DNA of 64,000 bases from Rachycentron canadum (GCA_038496675.1 CM076648.1:13334560-13398559); one strand, 5' to 3'. Shown: positions 12,101 through 23,691, counted from the first letter of the stretch. Numbers and translations: made by a program. Notes: generated from the sequence alone by a model not told the origin.

Positions 12101-13650
12101 CAAAACAGGTAACTGTTTACAGCATTTTGCCAGAGATTTGGCTTTACTTTGGGACCCCTTCTTATCTTCATTATCACATCTGTGGGTGATTATGACCTTT
12201 CACAGATAAAATCACAAACTGCTTTACATAATAAAAAAAGTACAAAGTTAGAAAAAATAGGACAATCAAAGCAAACCAATAAATAAAGAGCAATAAAATG
12301 AAAAGAAGGAGGTATTCAGACAGACCAACCAAAAGCCTGTCTGTTCAGAGTGTTTTCAGCTGCTTTAAAAGGTCGTTACATGAGCCTATGGATCAGAAAG
12401 ATAGGGGGAGAGTAAGTTTTGGCATCACGCCTTGAAAAGCACTTTGTCCTTGGGTCTTTGGGAATTTTTGTTCAGTAGACCTCAGAGCCTGATTTATTGT
12501 ATAAGGTAGGAGGAGGTCTTATTTTATATAATATATATATATATTATATTATTTATAAAGATGAGCACTAGTAAATTTTCAAGTTTGATTGGGAGCCAGT
12601 GGAGGGAGAGTAAAATTGGTGTAATGACATGCGATAGCGGCCCAGTCAATGTAATGTGTCTTTTTGTGGTTTTGAGTGAAACATTTGTGTGTCTGCATCA
12701 TTTGGTGCAAATTCACCTGGGGAAGAAACAAATCTGAGCTGTACGCCTCCATCCTCTTACTCACGACAGGCCGATCTTTTATTACCGTGGGAACGAGCTG
12801 ATGGCTGTCAGGCTTGGACAATACAAGGCACACTACTGGACCTGGAGCAACTCATGGGATGAGTTAAAAAAAGTAAGAATCCCTTTTAACACAACAACTT
12901 CCATCTCTGCCTCCTCAACCCTCGATTTGCACTGCCACCTCCTCCCTCTTTGTCTCTCCTAATCTGACTCAAACACACAAACACTTTCACTGTTAGTGTT
13001 ATCTCGAAAATGGCTCATCAGTTGACTGCTGCGTACATCAGAGCATAATGAATATTAATGAAGAGCCCCCACATCAGCAAACTTACATCATTCATCAACC
13101 AGTTGACTTGTTTGTTCTAACTCCAGTGGAGATTTGCCTCCTCTCCATTTACATACCATCATTCCCTGCTGTAGGCTTGTTCTTTTGGCATCATGCTGCT
13201 TAAAAGCAAGAAGGAAAGAGGCAGATGCCAGCAGTATCCCTTGGCCACAATTACATCAACTCAGTGCTGATTAAATGTTATCAGGAGAAATGTGAAATCT
13301 GACACTTAAGAAACAGGATTGTAGAGTCCATCATTCTCTCCCTGTGTCCCAAAAAAAATGTCCTCCTGTCCTCCCTCCATGGCTCTGCTTTTCCTGTGAT
13401 CCAGTTTGTTTTATGCCCCATCGGTCGCTTAAATTGCTCTCTCCTTCAGGGCCGCTGAATCAATAGCAGCCTCCTTTATCAACTCATGTGAACTGAAGTG
13501 GAACTTCACAAATAATGGCGTCTGATTGCCTGTGAGTTGCCTATCGATTGGTGTGTGTACATGAGAGAGGGAGAGAAAGGACGGCAGAAAGCATGTACAT
13601 GCATGTTCAATTCTCCATACAGATGTTCCTGTGTGTGTGTGCGTGTGCGT

Positions 13651-13718
<68 letters not shown>

Positions 13719-16700
13719 TAAATAGATGTGTGCTTCATGTCATTATGGTTGAATCTTTAACAGTTTTTCTTGTGTATTCCACAATACATTTCATTAACGT
13801 GAGAAATCTGATGTTTTGTAATTCAGTTTTAAAGGAAAATGCTTAGCCTTGTTATTCCTACTCTTTCATCCACTTATAAAATTACATTGACCTGAAAACC
13901 CCCTGAAAGATCCAAGTTCAACCTGTCTTTCAACAGAAATTCACACTCAAACTCCCTTTTCATTGTTTTCCTGTTAGCGCCTCCTCAGCTTTGGTAATAC
14001 TTTAAAAGATGTAATTTGGTTTTCTTGGCTCATGGTGAAAAATAAACAAGGGAAGATGTGTGTCTGTGAAGAAGAATGAAATTACAGGTTAATAGGTGGG
14101 AGATATATTGCTCTGTCCTGGCTGCGTTCATGCAGCTCAGTCATGAGGAAAATGAGAAATTTCACAGGCTTAAATGGCTCTTATCAAACTCTCTTCAGGC
14201 AGTGTAGCGATGTTAATATTGCAAAATGTAGTTTGTTTGGGCTGAGGGTCCTTTGTATCTAGATTGTTGAGTAACCTGTGGTGGAATAGGAGCTCTGTGA
14301 CAGCTGGGATAGCTTTTTTAATCTTTCTGAATACTTGACAAGGTGATGAATGAAAATTGAAAAGGGACTTGTTTCCCATACACCTGTGAGTCCTACTCTG
14401 GATACTTATTCCTTGGTATCAATTATGTTCAGACACAAAATAGATCATCCCATTTGTACTGTGCTGTAGAAGGACTTTAGCACATGCATTTCTTTTCTAT
14501 GCAACACTGACCTTATAGCAAAAGCCAAGGTAGTCAGACCCTTTATTTTGTGAAAGTACCAAGGTAACAATGTGAAAGTTGTCCTGCATTCAAAATCTGC
14601 TTTATCTACTCTAGTAAAAGTACAAAGTGTGTTACTATGAATGACATTATTAGATTGTTAATGTTGATGCTTCAATTGAATTTGGCTAGTCGGGTCGGAG
14701 TTATCTGCTATATATCCAGTTAGATAGCTTAGTGCAGTGGTTCTCGTCTATAGTGGAAAGGCCTCCTCGAAAGGGTCACAAGACATATCAGAGAGAACGT
14801 GTTGCTGTGAAATGTCGAATAATCTTATCTCAAGCTAAAACGGTTGGCTGCAGTGTATTTTATAAACATATGTAATTTTAAAATAACATCCAAAGCTGAA
14901 AAAGAACTAATAACTTCAGCTGTTGAATTAATGTGGTGGAGAAAAACATAATAATATGAGTATAAAACAACAGAATGGAAATACTGAAGTATAAGCAGCT
15001 CAAAACTGTAAATAAGAACAGTACTTGAGTTAATGTATACAGTTATTTTCCATCAGCAGTGGTACACAGATCTGTTGCATTTTTGCTGTCAAATATTCCG
15101 TGTATTATTTCAGCCGCAGTCTCCATGGAGTGATTGTTCTCCTTCCGAATCATCCTTTTTTTTTCTCCCCAAAATAGGTGCAAATATTGCCTTTTCCAAA
15201 ATCCACCTTTCCATCCCTGGATGCTCTTGCACCTTATCTTGTAATAGCGACTGCTCTGCTCCGGTTTGAAAGCAGCCTCCTTGTATCCATAACATTAGTG
15301 ACGGGCTATGGATAGAGATATGGAGTTCTTGCTGTTATGTCTTGGATGCGAGAGACAGAGTCAGAGAGATACAGTGCACACAGCAGGCCTTTTTTTGCTG
15401 CTCCTCTGGGATTTTTTTTTCCTCATTCTTTTCTGCATTTCTAAGTTGTTGGCTTCAAAAGACAGGACAAGGCTGGATTAGAGGAGGCTGTTCGGGCTGG
15501 GGGGTATCTATCCTTTTCACTCTCTCTCTATCTCTCTTGTCTATATGTATTTTTAGGTGCTCTGTTGAGCGATATCAGAGGGGGGCAGCAACACTGCCTT
15601 ACAGATGAATGCTTTCTCAATATTAGTTGTGCTCATCAAAAAGTGTGTGTTTTGTGTGTGTGTTTGTGCGTTGAAGGAGGGAACAGATCTCCGGGGGGTT
15701 CTGGAGGAGTGAGTGTGACTCAATCAGGCTGAGATCACTGCCAGGCTCATGCGAATGAAGTCAGGGAGCAGAGGCGAAGGCGTTGAGAGATGAAGGGGGA
15801 GGCAGGAAAAGTCCTCGATTTTACGAATGACTTGAACCCCTTCTTGATGTACCAGCAGTAGCTACATAAATAACACAACAAACAGGGAGATGATGTGCAT
15901 ATAGATCAGGCCACAAAGAGATTAAGCATTCAGCAATGTGCAGTATAGTATATGATAACTCACAGATGGAAAGGTTCTTGTTAACGTTGGTCTGAACTAA
16001 AACATGTGAAGGAATCAAGCAGAGACCAATAAAGATGACCAAATTCAACACGCGTCATGGGAGCAAAAGAAAGTTCCAGAGAAGACAAAAAATTAAATAT
16101 TCAGAACATGGGATGTAAGGATCTCTTAGGTTTCACCTCTGTGCTGCATGAAGCAAATCGGATAATTTTGTGAATTATCCGATTTCCGAGAGAGGGTGAT
16201 ACTCCCTCTCTATCCCTCTCTACACTGCACATTGTGTCAAAGCAATGTCCTCAACTTGTAACCGTGACTAAAATGACAGGGCCTAACTAGTTACTGGTGT
16301 AGATCTATGTAATCCAGATGAGAGCCTTGAACATCTCTACCTCAAACTTCTTGTCAACACCAATCTTCGGATTTATTTCAAATGAGGAAAATATTTTTTT
16401 CATCATCTCATTAATTGTTTCTCCTTTCTCTTACAGGGTATCAACTTCTGTCCAGGTCAAGAAGTCCCATATGTCACTACTCATGATCAGAAAGAGCACA
16501 CACTTGAGCCAATCATTTTCCACTTAGGACGAGATGCTGGGGAAAAGTACCCAATCAGGTCAGTTACCTGAAAATTTAAAAACTGCTTACAGCTGATTTC
16601 CAGGAGAGGGACAGAAGAGAGGAGAAGAGAAGAGCGGGAATGAGCGTAGGGAGGAACAAACAGAGGAGAAGAGATGTAAGAAAACGAAGAGGAGAGGTGT

Positions 16701-19700
16701 GACAATAGGAAGGTTGTTTGCCTGTTGGTAGCACAGGCTACTGTGTATGAGATCAATGCTGATTCAGAGGCATGAAAAAGAAGGCAGTGGATTGATCTGC
16801 TCAGCCAGAGCTCGCCTGATTACACCCTTCTCTTTGTGATTGCAAACAGCTCCTTAAAGATTACTATCTGGCCCTCAACCCTCTGGTGCACCACTGCAGG
16901 TTATAATTGCAAGACAAATTGTTCATGTCTAAATTGAGAGCGAGTGCTGTTTAATGGAGTTTTGTGTGTCTCTGCCTCAGCTCAGAGAGTTAAGAAGGAG
17001 AGAGTGACGCCAGAGGACTATTACAAAATAAGGCTGCAAAGATAGACTGTTACTGTCAATATAGAATATTTATATATTTATTTGACACCATGGCTGATAC
17101 ATTAAGATAATCTCAAAATTGCTTTAATAAGGGAAAATCCCTTTTGTGCATAGTGTTCTCTTTGGCTGCCACCTGCCAGGAAACCTCTGCAACTGACCTT
17201 TCTTTTCTGCCGTCTGCAGCTCATACTTTGTTCTGGCTTCATCTCCTCTTTGCCTCCTGTTCAAACTCCTTTCAGTTCTGAAGTGAGATTGGATGATAAA
17301 ACATTAATGTTGTTTTTCATTTGCCCACCGTTTAGCTTGCTATTCACTTGGAAGAATTAAAAAAAAAAAACAAAAAAAAAAACCGCAATCAATATGCAGC
17401 CATGTGTTGTTGAGTGTACACACACAAACATACCAAAAATGCACACTAATTTTTCTCCTGTGCACACAGGGGTCATGGAGTGTGTCTACAAGGTCACCCC
17501 CTCCCCCTACTTACTAGTGCCCACTTCTTTGTAGTTCACTTCTCATTCACTCAGCCACTGTCCCTCAGCATCCACTGGGGCAGTTCTACTCCATACTAGT
17601 TACGCGTGTGTGTCTGTGTACACGTGTGTATGTGTGCGTTTTGTCCATGTGCTCCTCGGTCCCCCAGCTGGACTGGCTGCCTGGCCATCATTAATCTCTG
17701 TCTGCACCTAAAGAGCCACTTAAGATGATGTAGGGCCTGTCTGCACACATACCTTCACTACTGTCGCAAGCTGTGATATAGCAAAGAGCACACACACACA
17801 CACATACACACAATCCCGAGTCCAGAATAGTCACAGAGGAAGACAGCATATATTATAATTGTATAATCAAGGAGAGAATTTGGGAACTAACAGTCGTTTT
17901 TCATTCACCAGAGGCCTTGCTAACATTGGTTCAGACCAATGTGACTGGTATAGTGGAGTTAGAGGATGACACAGCCTGTGCTGGTGGTCCATCTCAGGAG
18001 GATGAAACCCAGGTCTGCATCTACCTACCTCACTGAGTTTGGATCCACACTGGACTTGTCCTCAGCCTTTTCCTGCCTCCCACTTTGCCCTCCCTCTGTG
18101 TGACCTGAGGCCCTGAGGTTAACACATCCTCCTTTCTCGTCACCTACCTCAGCTTGTGTCCCCAGAGCCCCAGTCAACCAGACTGTGGTCCCAGCCCTAA
18201 CACTGCAGGCAGCCCTGCACAGTCTGGCCTCATCTGCTGCCTGCCACCATGCTCTTGTGTCCCCAATCAATAGTCCTCACTGAAGTGCTCAATTTCCACC
18301 GGGGTGGAGAAGATGGTAGGAGNNNNNNNNNNNNNNNNNNNNNNNNNNNNNNNNNNNNNNNNNNNNNNNNNNNNNNNNNNNNNNNNNNNNNNNNNNNNNN
18401 NNNNNNNNNNNNNNNNNNNNNNNNNNNNNNNNNNNNNNNNNNNNNNNNNNNNNNNNNNNNNNNNNNNNNNNNNNNNNNNNNNNNNNNNNNNNNNNNNNNN
18501 NNNNNNNNNNNNNNNNNNNNNNNNNNNNNNNNNNNNNNNNNNNNNNNNNNNNNNNNNNNNNNNNNNNNNNNNNNNNNNNNNNNNNNNNNNNNNNNNNNNN
18601 NNNNNNNNNNNNNNNNNNNNNNNNNNNNNNNNNNNNNNNNNNNNNNNNNNNNNNNNNNNNNNNNNNNNNNNNNNNNNNNNNNNNNNNNNNNNNNNNNNNN
18701 NNNGGGGGGGGGGGGGGTTGGGGGGCAGGACAGATGTATTTGATTGTCTCCTCAATTCCCCCACCTTCTGCTACTGTGTGGTTGTCGGCTTGTGTGTGCG
18801 CGTGTGTATGTGTTCCGGCAATAGTGTTATGAATCAGTAATCAGAGTGGTGACACACCTGAGCAATGCCCCCATCCCCCTTGGGTGCCATACATTATAAA
18901 TCAAAAGACTCAATTTGCATACAGCCTGCTTATTATTCCAGATTTTGCCTCTACACCAGTAAGCTAAGGGTTATAATCATGATAATGAGGTGTGCTGACT
19001 GTGGGCTTTTCATTATTTGTTTGCAGAGAAGGCACAAACAAATGATATTATTAGTTTTTGATTTAGGGGTCTGCGCTGTAAGATTTTCAGTGCATACACA
19101 AAACAGTGGAAAACTTTGTGTCTTGTAAAAGTTTCTCAGTATGTGCCATGTTTTGCTTGCAGACTTGTATAGGAAAGAAGAATACTTCCAGCCGTCTGAT
19201 AAATCTCCCTTACATTTACTTCTGTTAAGTTGCTTCATCACTTATCACAAAATGAATCGCAACGATCAGTAGTGGGCAGACAGATAGGAGGAGAATGAAA
19301 TATCCCTCTCGCTGATGGAGATCGGGCGAAGGCAGAATTTGCGATTTTAGATAGCTAAAGCAATTTAATCTGAATGTCTTATTTTATTTATTTTTTTATT
19401 TTTTAACTTAAGGGAGTAATCCAGTTTATCCCTATCAGCTAGGGTCACACAATGCGAAGATAGTTGGCTTATGACGAATGTTGAGCACAAGGAGAGAGAC
19501 TAATTGCAGCCAGTGCACTACCAGTCGAGTAATTGCAGGGGAAAGTAAAGACTGAGAGTATCAAGGAAAGGAGCAGGTGCTGCTTGATGGAGGAAGCCTT
19601 GCTGCCCTGTGGGAGATCTAAGAGGGAGGGTAGGTGTGAGCTGGACAGAGCCTGGGGTTATTACTCTAATTGACACTTCACCTCACACACATGCACATGT

Positions 19701-20619
19701 TCCCCAGGGGCCAATCAGAGGGCTGGGTTTGCAGTGGAGGGAGGATGGAAGGCTGGCACAGGTGCTGCCGGCGAGTGTATCAAGGGTGTAATTGCACTGC
19801 TGATATTTGTCTATCTGTGTGTCACGCCACCAGACGCCCACACACTCTCACATAAACACACACACATACACACAGCCCATTAACCCTACAGGTCCTATTG
19901 AGAGCAGCGTTCCTTTGAAAGCCTTCAGGGCCCCTGTGTTTTACACACTGAATATAATAATGCACAGAGGTGCTCGGGCTCACTGGTGTCCAACAGCAGT
20001 AATTGAGAGACAGGGGATGGGATGAGGGTTACATAGTTCACCCTGCTGAGCGCGCTCTCCCAAAGGGTACCACAGTGGACAGCCTGTTTATGTTTTTGTT
20101 GCTGAAAAACTAAAGCATGTCGCCACTGTAATAAAATGAGTTAAACAGGAAGGCCGCTGTATTGCCAGATACATGTATTAATCGCAACACTCCTTGGAAA
20201 AAAAAAAAGGCTTTTCAGTTGATAGTGAGTCAGATGAAAGAAATGGACAAAACTGATTCTGAATAAAAACTGTGTCAGCGTGAGTACCCACGATGCATTA
20301 ACATATAGAGGCGCCTTCACTGTCATCTTTGTTATTGTTTAAGCTGTTTGTTTATTACAAACTTTTCATTCTGATGTCTAGTTTTTAATTCAGGTGGTTA
20401 GGTATTCTTCTGCTGATCATGAGCATTGAGAGAATTAGATCAATCCTTTAGTAGACTGAGGCAAATAATCTAAAAACTATTTTAAAAACCCATTAACCAT
20501 TTTAGTCATGTTTAAAGTAAAAATCACAGGTTTTTTAGCTTTTGTTCAGACATCTGAAGATGTTAGCTCAGGCTCTGTAAAATTCTGATGGATGTTTTTC
20601 ACAATATTTAAATTTTTTA

Positions 20620-20674
<55 letters not shown>

Positions 20675-21523
20675 TTGAACCTACCGACCATGTCTGTTGT
20701 GTGTGTTTACAGTGTTTTGACAAAGGAGTACAAGGATGTGCTGAGCCAGATCTCTCCTATTGTGGAGCAGCATAAGAACACCCTGGTGCCTGGTATTCCC
20801 CAGCTCAATATGTGTGACGTGGCAGTGATGGTGAGATTTACATACCATAAATAAGTCTATCTGTCACCTTCATGGTGCAGGTAACACTTTTTTTTTTTTT
20901 TTTTTTTTTTATCACTCCAATCTGGAGCGTTTTCTCCTAGATTATTTTAAAGCACCTGAACTGAGCTATGGCTTTGTCTCCTTGGGCACCAAGCACTGAG
21001 CACTAAACTGCCCTGGATTCATTTATGTCATAGCACTGCCCCCTTGTGGTCAACGAAATAAACACAATGTATATAGGGTTAGAATGAGTCATGTTTGTGT
21101 GCAAGTCTGGAATCCAGGGACTTTTCCTTTGCTTTAAATGTGACTGAATTTTTTTTTTCCCTGTAGTATTTTGCAGATGTTTTGTTAATTTGTGAAACTA
21201 TGCATCATATTTTAGCTAAGCCTGGAGAGACTTCAAAATGATCATTAACCTGATATAAAGAAGAGAAGGTTGGATATTGTACCAACTAACAGCCTCAGAA
21301 TGATTATGCTTTTCACCCCAATGACAAAAAGGCAAACCCTTACAAAGTAGTTATAAATCTTCCTGTAATTAAATAATATCGTTGATAAATTCATTTTTTT
21401 TTGTGTGCTTACTGTGACGGCTGCTCTCTGTTGCAGAACTGGGCCCCCGCAGGCTGCAAGAAGTTAGGAAAGTGCCTCAAAGTGCCCAAGTCTGAGCCGT
21501 GGAAATGCGACTGGCCACACTGA
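3740..21523 (+). CDS. galns: galns, N-acetylgalactosamine-6-sulfatase
   Basis: Lysosomal sulfatase that removes 6-sulfate from N-acetylgalactosamine in chondroitin 6-sulfate and from galactose in keratan sulfate; loss in humans causes Morquio A disease. Fourteen exons: 3740-3847, 3953-4076, 4770-4844, 4966-5068, 5924-6067, 6728-6794, 8029-8156, 8268-8407, 8504-8607, 11966-12108, 12770-12872, 16437-16558, 20713-20830 and 21437-21523. They total 1566 nt, or 521 aa; human GALNS is 522. A short hydrophobic start ([12 protein letters not shown]) is a signal peptide. The sulfatase signature CSPSRAALLTG places the formylglycine cysteine at about residue 75, its codon intact near the exon 2/3 border. 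Calcium-site residues appear as Asp35-Asp36 and Asp285-Asn286; GKWHLGH supplies the active-site Lys and His at about 136 and 138. Several NxS/T sites are present. No frameshift or lost key residue is seen, so it should be functional. Confidence 0.97.
8608..11965 (+). other. galns intron 9
   Basis: A 3.36-kb intron with no exon or gene that I can support. It holds a TC microsatellite near 9121, a short GT run at about 9882-9897, an oligo-G at about 10460 and an oligo-T/C stretch at about 11451-11481. Open frames on both strands here are short and low in complexity. Confidence 0.7.
9121..9150. repeat. (TC)15 microsatellite
   Basis: Thirty bases of pure TC, followed by a pyrimidine-rich stretch to about 9185, inside galns intron 9. 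Confidence 0.95.
12198..12640. repeat. Degraded fish dispersed-repeat fragment
   Basis: This stretch starts with CTTTCACAGATAAAATCACA and a run of A-rich 'AATAAA' units, passes through 'TGTTTTCAGCTGCTTTAAAA', and ends near 'GGGAGCCAGTGGAGGGAG'. I recognise these phrases from a repeat found very often in teleost genomes, but I cannot name the family with certainty. It lies in galns intron 10, ending about 130 bp before exon 11, and is interrupted by a TA-rich insert at about 12530-12555. Confidence 0.5.
13631..13718. repeat. (GT)n microsatellite, 88 bp
   Basis: Long GT run with interspersed GC steps (GTGCGTGTGC) in its first 30 bases, then pure GT. Alternating purine-pyrimidine DNA of this length can adopt Z-DNA. 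It also produces a false open frame of Val-Cys repeats. Confidence 0.97.
16155..16185. repeat. Perfect 13-bp inverted repeat
   Basis: AAATCGGATAATT is followed after 5 bases (TTGTG) by its exact reverse complement. It lies in galns intron 11, about 250 bp before exon 12. The stem is too short for a microRNA precursor. Confidence 0.75.
18323..18703. other. Assembly gap, 381 N
   Basis: Run of N inside galns intron 12. The right edge is a run of 14 G. No exon appears to be missing, because exons 12 and 13 join in phase and match the family length. Confidence 0.99.
18704..18726. repeat. G-rich tract beside gap
   Basis: Fourteen G, TT, then six G directly after the N run. This is either a genuine G-quadruplex-prone tract that broke the assembly or poly-G error from two-colour sequencing. 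Confidence 0.7.
20627..20676. repeat. (TA)n plus oligo-T tract
   Basis: About 28 bases of TA run straight into about 22 T, ending 36 bp before galns exon 13. It overlaps where the branch point and polypyrimidine tract would lie. A separate 23-T run follows at 20888-20910 in the next intron. Confidence 0.9.
20888..20910. repeat. Oligo-T tract
   Basis: About 23 T in galns intron 13, 58 bp after exon 13. Confidence 0.9.
21033..21049 (-). promoter_or_regulatory. CTCF-like site (candidate)
   Basis: The minus strand reads CCACAAGGGGGCAGTGC, close to the CTCF core CCASYAGRKGGCRS with one clear mismatch. It lies in galns intron 13. Fish dispersed repeats often carry a similar GCCCCCTTGTGG phrase, so it may be repeat-derived. 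Confidence 0.35.
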
Positions 21524-21600
21524 GAGCAACACTGTGAACCAGACATGAGGATGAGGAAGCAAAACCTCAAGATGTGCCTTTCAACAAACAACCTTATCAT

Positions 21601-21740
21601 TTGAATTCAATTCAAACTCCTTCATTTGTCCCACTGTGGGGAAATTGCAGTGGCAAAGAGTACAAAAGCAGTGCTAAATGTTAAGAAGGGTAATAGGAAG
21701 GGAATAAAAAAGGAGAAAAATAAATAGTTAGCAATAAATG
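21601..21740. repeat. Retroposon-like remnant in galns 3' UTR
   Basis: TTGAATTCAATTCAAACTCC leads to CATTTGTCCCACTGTGGGGAAATTGCAGTG, then an A-rich tail with several AATAAA units. The 'TTTGTCCCA..GGGGAAATT' phrase is common in fish dispersed repeats. The copy lies inside the galns 3' UTR and supplies extra AATAAA hexamers. Confidence 0.45.
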
Positions 21741-21846
21741 AACGAGACTTGTTAAAATTCCTTTTAAATGGTTTATGTACAATGTTGAAACCAAGGGAAT
21801 TGTTGGTAGAACAACATTACACTGATTTGTCACTGATGTGTTTTGT

Positions 21847-21852
21847 AATAAA
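21847..21852 (+). terminator. galns poly(A) signal
   Basis: AATAAA 324 bp after the galns stop, followed within 40 bp by GT-rich sequence. Earlier AATAAA copies occur inside the repeat-like tail at about 21700-21740. Confidence 0.55.
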
Positions 21853-22056
21853 AGGTCATTTTTATTGCATTGTATCACGGCTATATTTGGGGGTGCTGTA
21901 AGTTAAGAAATGAATGTGTCATGGATTTGGTGCATTCATATTTCACTATTTACGTGCATGGGAAAATGTATTGTTATTGACAGCTTTACTGTAGTTCTGA
22001 TCACAGCAATACCAATACACATAATTTCACAATGACTGAACCATATTTAACATCCC

Positions 22057-22090
22057 TCATGGGCCAACCAGATTACTGGTTGGCCCATGA
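22057..22090. repeat. Perfect 15-bp hairpin, 4-base loop
   Basis: TCATGGGCCAACCAG, loop ATTA, then the exact reverse complement. It sits between the galns poly(A) signal and the CKLF-like gene. The stem is GC-rich and without mismatch, but too short for a microRNA precursor, and no U-run follows. Confidence 0.8.
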
Positions 22091-22283
22091 TGCAGGTTAT
22101 TCTGTCTCTGTATCATCATGTAAAAATGAGAGCACGTCGAGTTTATGAATATGGAAGTGTGTGCTGGTGTGAGGACTTGGTGCATTACGTTTATTTCTAA
22201 CAGTCATTTCCTGCACAGCTCAAAGGAAATGCATGCGTTTCAGGAAACAGTTAGCTTTGTATTGCAAATGAAATTACACCATC

Positions 22284-23528
22284 ATGTCAGCAGGTCACAG
22301 TAAGGCAACATCCATGGAGGTGGACAGAGCTTTTCTCAAATCCAAGAGGGGGATTCTGAAAGCAGCAGAGATGGTGAGGTGTCGCGCATCATTAGACTTT
22401 TGACCATTTTGCTCTTTGCTGCAGATGTAGACCAAATCAGCTAAGACATGAGTCAGTAGGCTGCAATTTCCCTCTATTATCAACGTTACTCAAACTAGTT
22501 TGGATGATGCCAATGCCTCACGTTAACGTAACGAGCATTGTAGGACAAACAGTTGTTTTTATTAAAAAAAAAAAAAATGATACAGAAACTTACACAGCTG
22601 ATGGCCAGTTCCTCTTTCTCTACATGCGCTGCAATGTGTTGAGTATAGATCAGCGATGGTGTCTGTGAACCTCGAGTCATCACATTACAGTTCAGTAAAG
22701 TGAGGCTGTCAATTCACACTTCCCGTTATTGCTCTAACAACTTTTCTGTGCAATTGTGTGCCTTTTTCTGCTCCAGGTGACTCTGTTCGCGGCGTTTGTG
22801 TGTTTTGCTGTCGGATCCAGTCCAAAGTACATTGCAGCCACAGTGCTGGAGTTTCTGGTCACGTCTTGGTTGATGCTGCTGTACCTGTTCAAACTGAACA
22901 GGAGGCTGACTTTCTTCTTTTGGCCTCTGGTTGTGGGTGATGCTTTGTAGCACAACATCGTAATATAAACACGGACGATGCATGTTTTTAGTTCTGGTGA
23001 GATGAGAAAAAGATGCTGCACATGCTGTAATTTGAAATTCTTCTCTTGTCTTCTCTACAGGACCTTTTCAATTCAATCTTTGCTGCATTCTACTTTATTG
23101 TCTTGAGCCTGATGGCTGTGACTACACATGGTGTCAAGGGCACGGTGGTGGGAGGGGTGAGAAAAGTTTCTTTAACATGTCTTTGCTCCACCCGTGGAAA
23201 CTTTCTGTAACATTGACCATGACCTCAACTTGCCCTAACTCTAACTCTAACTCTAACCCATCTTAACCTTCACCTCAAACCACGTCTCATCCGTATGGTT
23301 GAATGTTTTTCTTGCTTATTGTCCCTAAAGAGTCCACACACACGCCGGAGCCCGGGTGTGTTGCAGTGTGGTGTCGAGGGTAATGTGTTGGTCCTGAGCT
23401 CTTCTCTCCATTTGCAGGTAGCTGGTCTCATCTCGGTTGCTCTGCTCTGTGTGGACATCTACACACTTTTCAAGAACATCACGTTCAACAAGCCGAGAGG
23501 TGAAACCCACAGTCAAGTTAACGAGTGA
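22284..23528 (+). CDS. CKLF/CMTM1/2-like MARVEL membrane protein
   Basis: Small four-pass MARVEL protein of the chemokine-like factor family; its fish role is not known to me. Four exons join in frame: 22284-22373, 22777-22932, 23061-23156 and 23418-23528 (90, 156, 96 and 111 nt), 150 aa, all introns phase 0. The 30-residue N-terminus (MSAGHSKATSMEVDRAFLKS) is followed by RGILKAAEM leading into the first membrane helix. Helices are seen at about VTLFAAFVCFAV, LEFLVTSWLMLLYLF, NSIFAAFYFIVLSLMAV and GLISVALLCVDIYTLF. FWPLVDLFNS and the end LFKNITFNKPRG resemble human CKLF more than CMTM3 or CMTM4. The position before cmtm3 matches CKLF/CMTM1/CMTM2 in mammals. I leave the symbol empty because one-to-one orthology cannot be settled by eye. 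Confidence 0.82.
23233..23259. repeat. Telomere-like (CTAACT)n tract
   Basis: CCCTAACTCTAACTCTAACT continues to CTAACCC. It is a short, degenerate relative of the vertebrate CCCTAA repeat in intron 3 of the CKLF-like gene. Confidence 0.7.
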
Positions 23529-23685
23529 ATCAACCGGTTACAATAAACGATGAAACCAGGTTCCTGTACAGCTTCTTTCAAAAGTCTCTACCACTTCAAC
23601 ATGTTTAAGATTTCAACTCAAATTCTAAGCGATGCTGCGACTTGTTGTATCTATATGTTATACAGTTTTTTTTTTTTAAAGTGCC

Positions 23686-23691
23686 AATAAA
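23686..23691 (+). terminator. CKLF-like gene poly(A) signal
   Basis: AATAAA 158 bp after the stop, with TTTTCTTCACCCTGTG following. The cmtm3 start codon is only 327 bp further on. Confidence 0.7.

Larger units (their letters stand above)
12873..16436 (+). other. galns intron 11
   Basis: A 3.56-kb intron. Contents seen: a long GT microsatellite (13631-13718), a perfect 13-bp inverted repeat (16155-16185) and unremarkable AT-rich sequence. The phrase GTGCAGTGGTTCTC at about 14733 resembles an old transposon remnant but is too short to class. Confidence 0.65.
16559..20712 (+). other. galns intron 12
   Basis: The largest galns intron at 4.15 kb. It contains the N gap at 18323-18703, a G-rich run beside the gap, and a TA/oligo-T tract ending about 36 bp before exon 13. 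No nested gene is visible in the sequenced part. Confidence 0.65.

Noticed and set aside
13537..13846. Val-Cys repeat open frames
   Set aside because: Direct translation of the GT microsatellite.
14730..14830. GTGCAGTGGTTCTC phrase as a hAT or SINE remnant
   Set aside because: Only a short resemblance, with no ends, tail or target duplication to support an annotation.
18249..18840. Long open frames across the N run
   Set aside because: They consist almost wholly of unknown bases; the same applies to frames across 28771-28978 and 62915-63239.
22057..22090. Hairpin as a microRNA precursor or a terminator
   Set aside because: A 15-bp stem with a 4-base loop is far too short for a precursor, and vertebrate polymerase II genes do not end at such hairpins.
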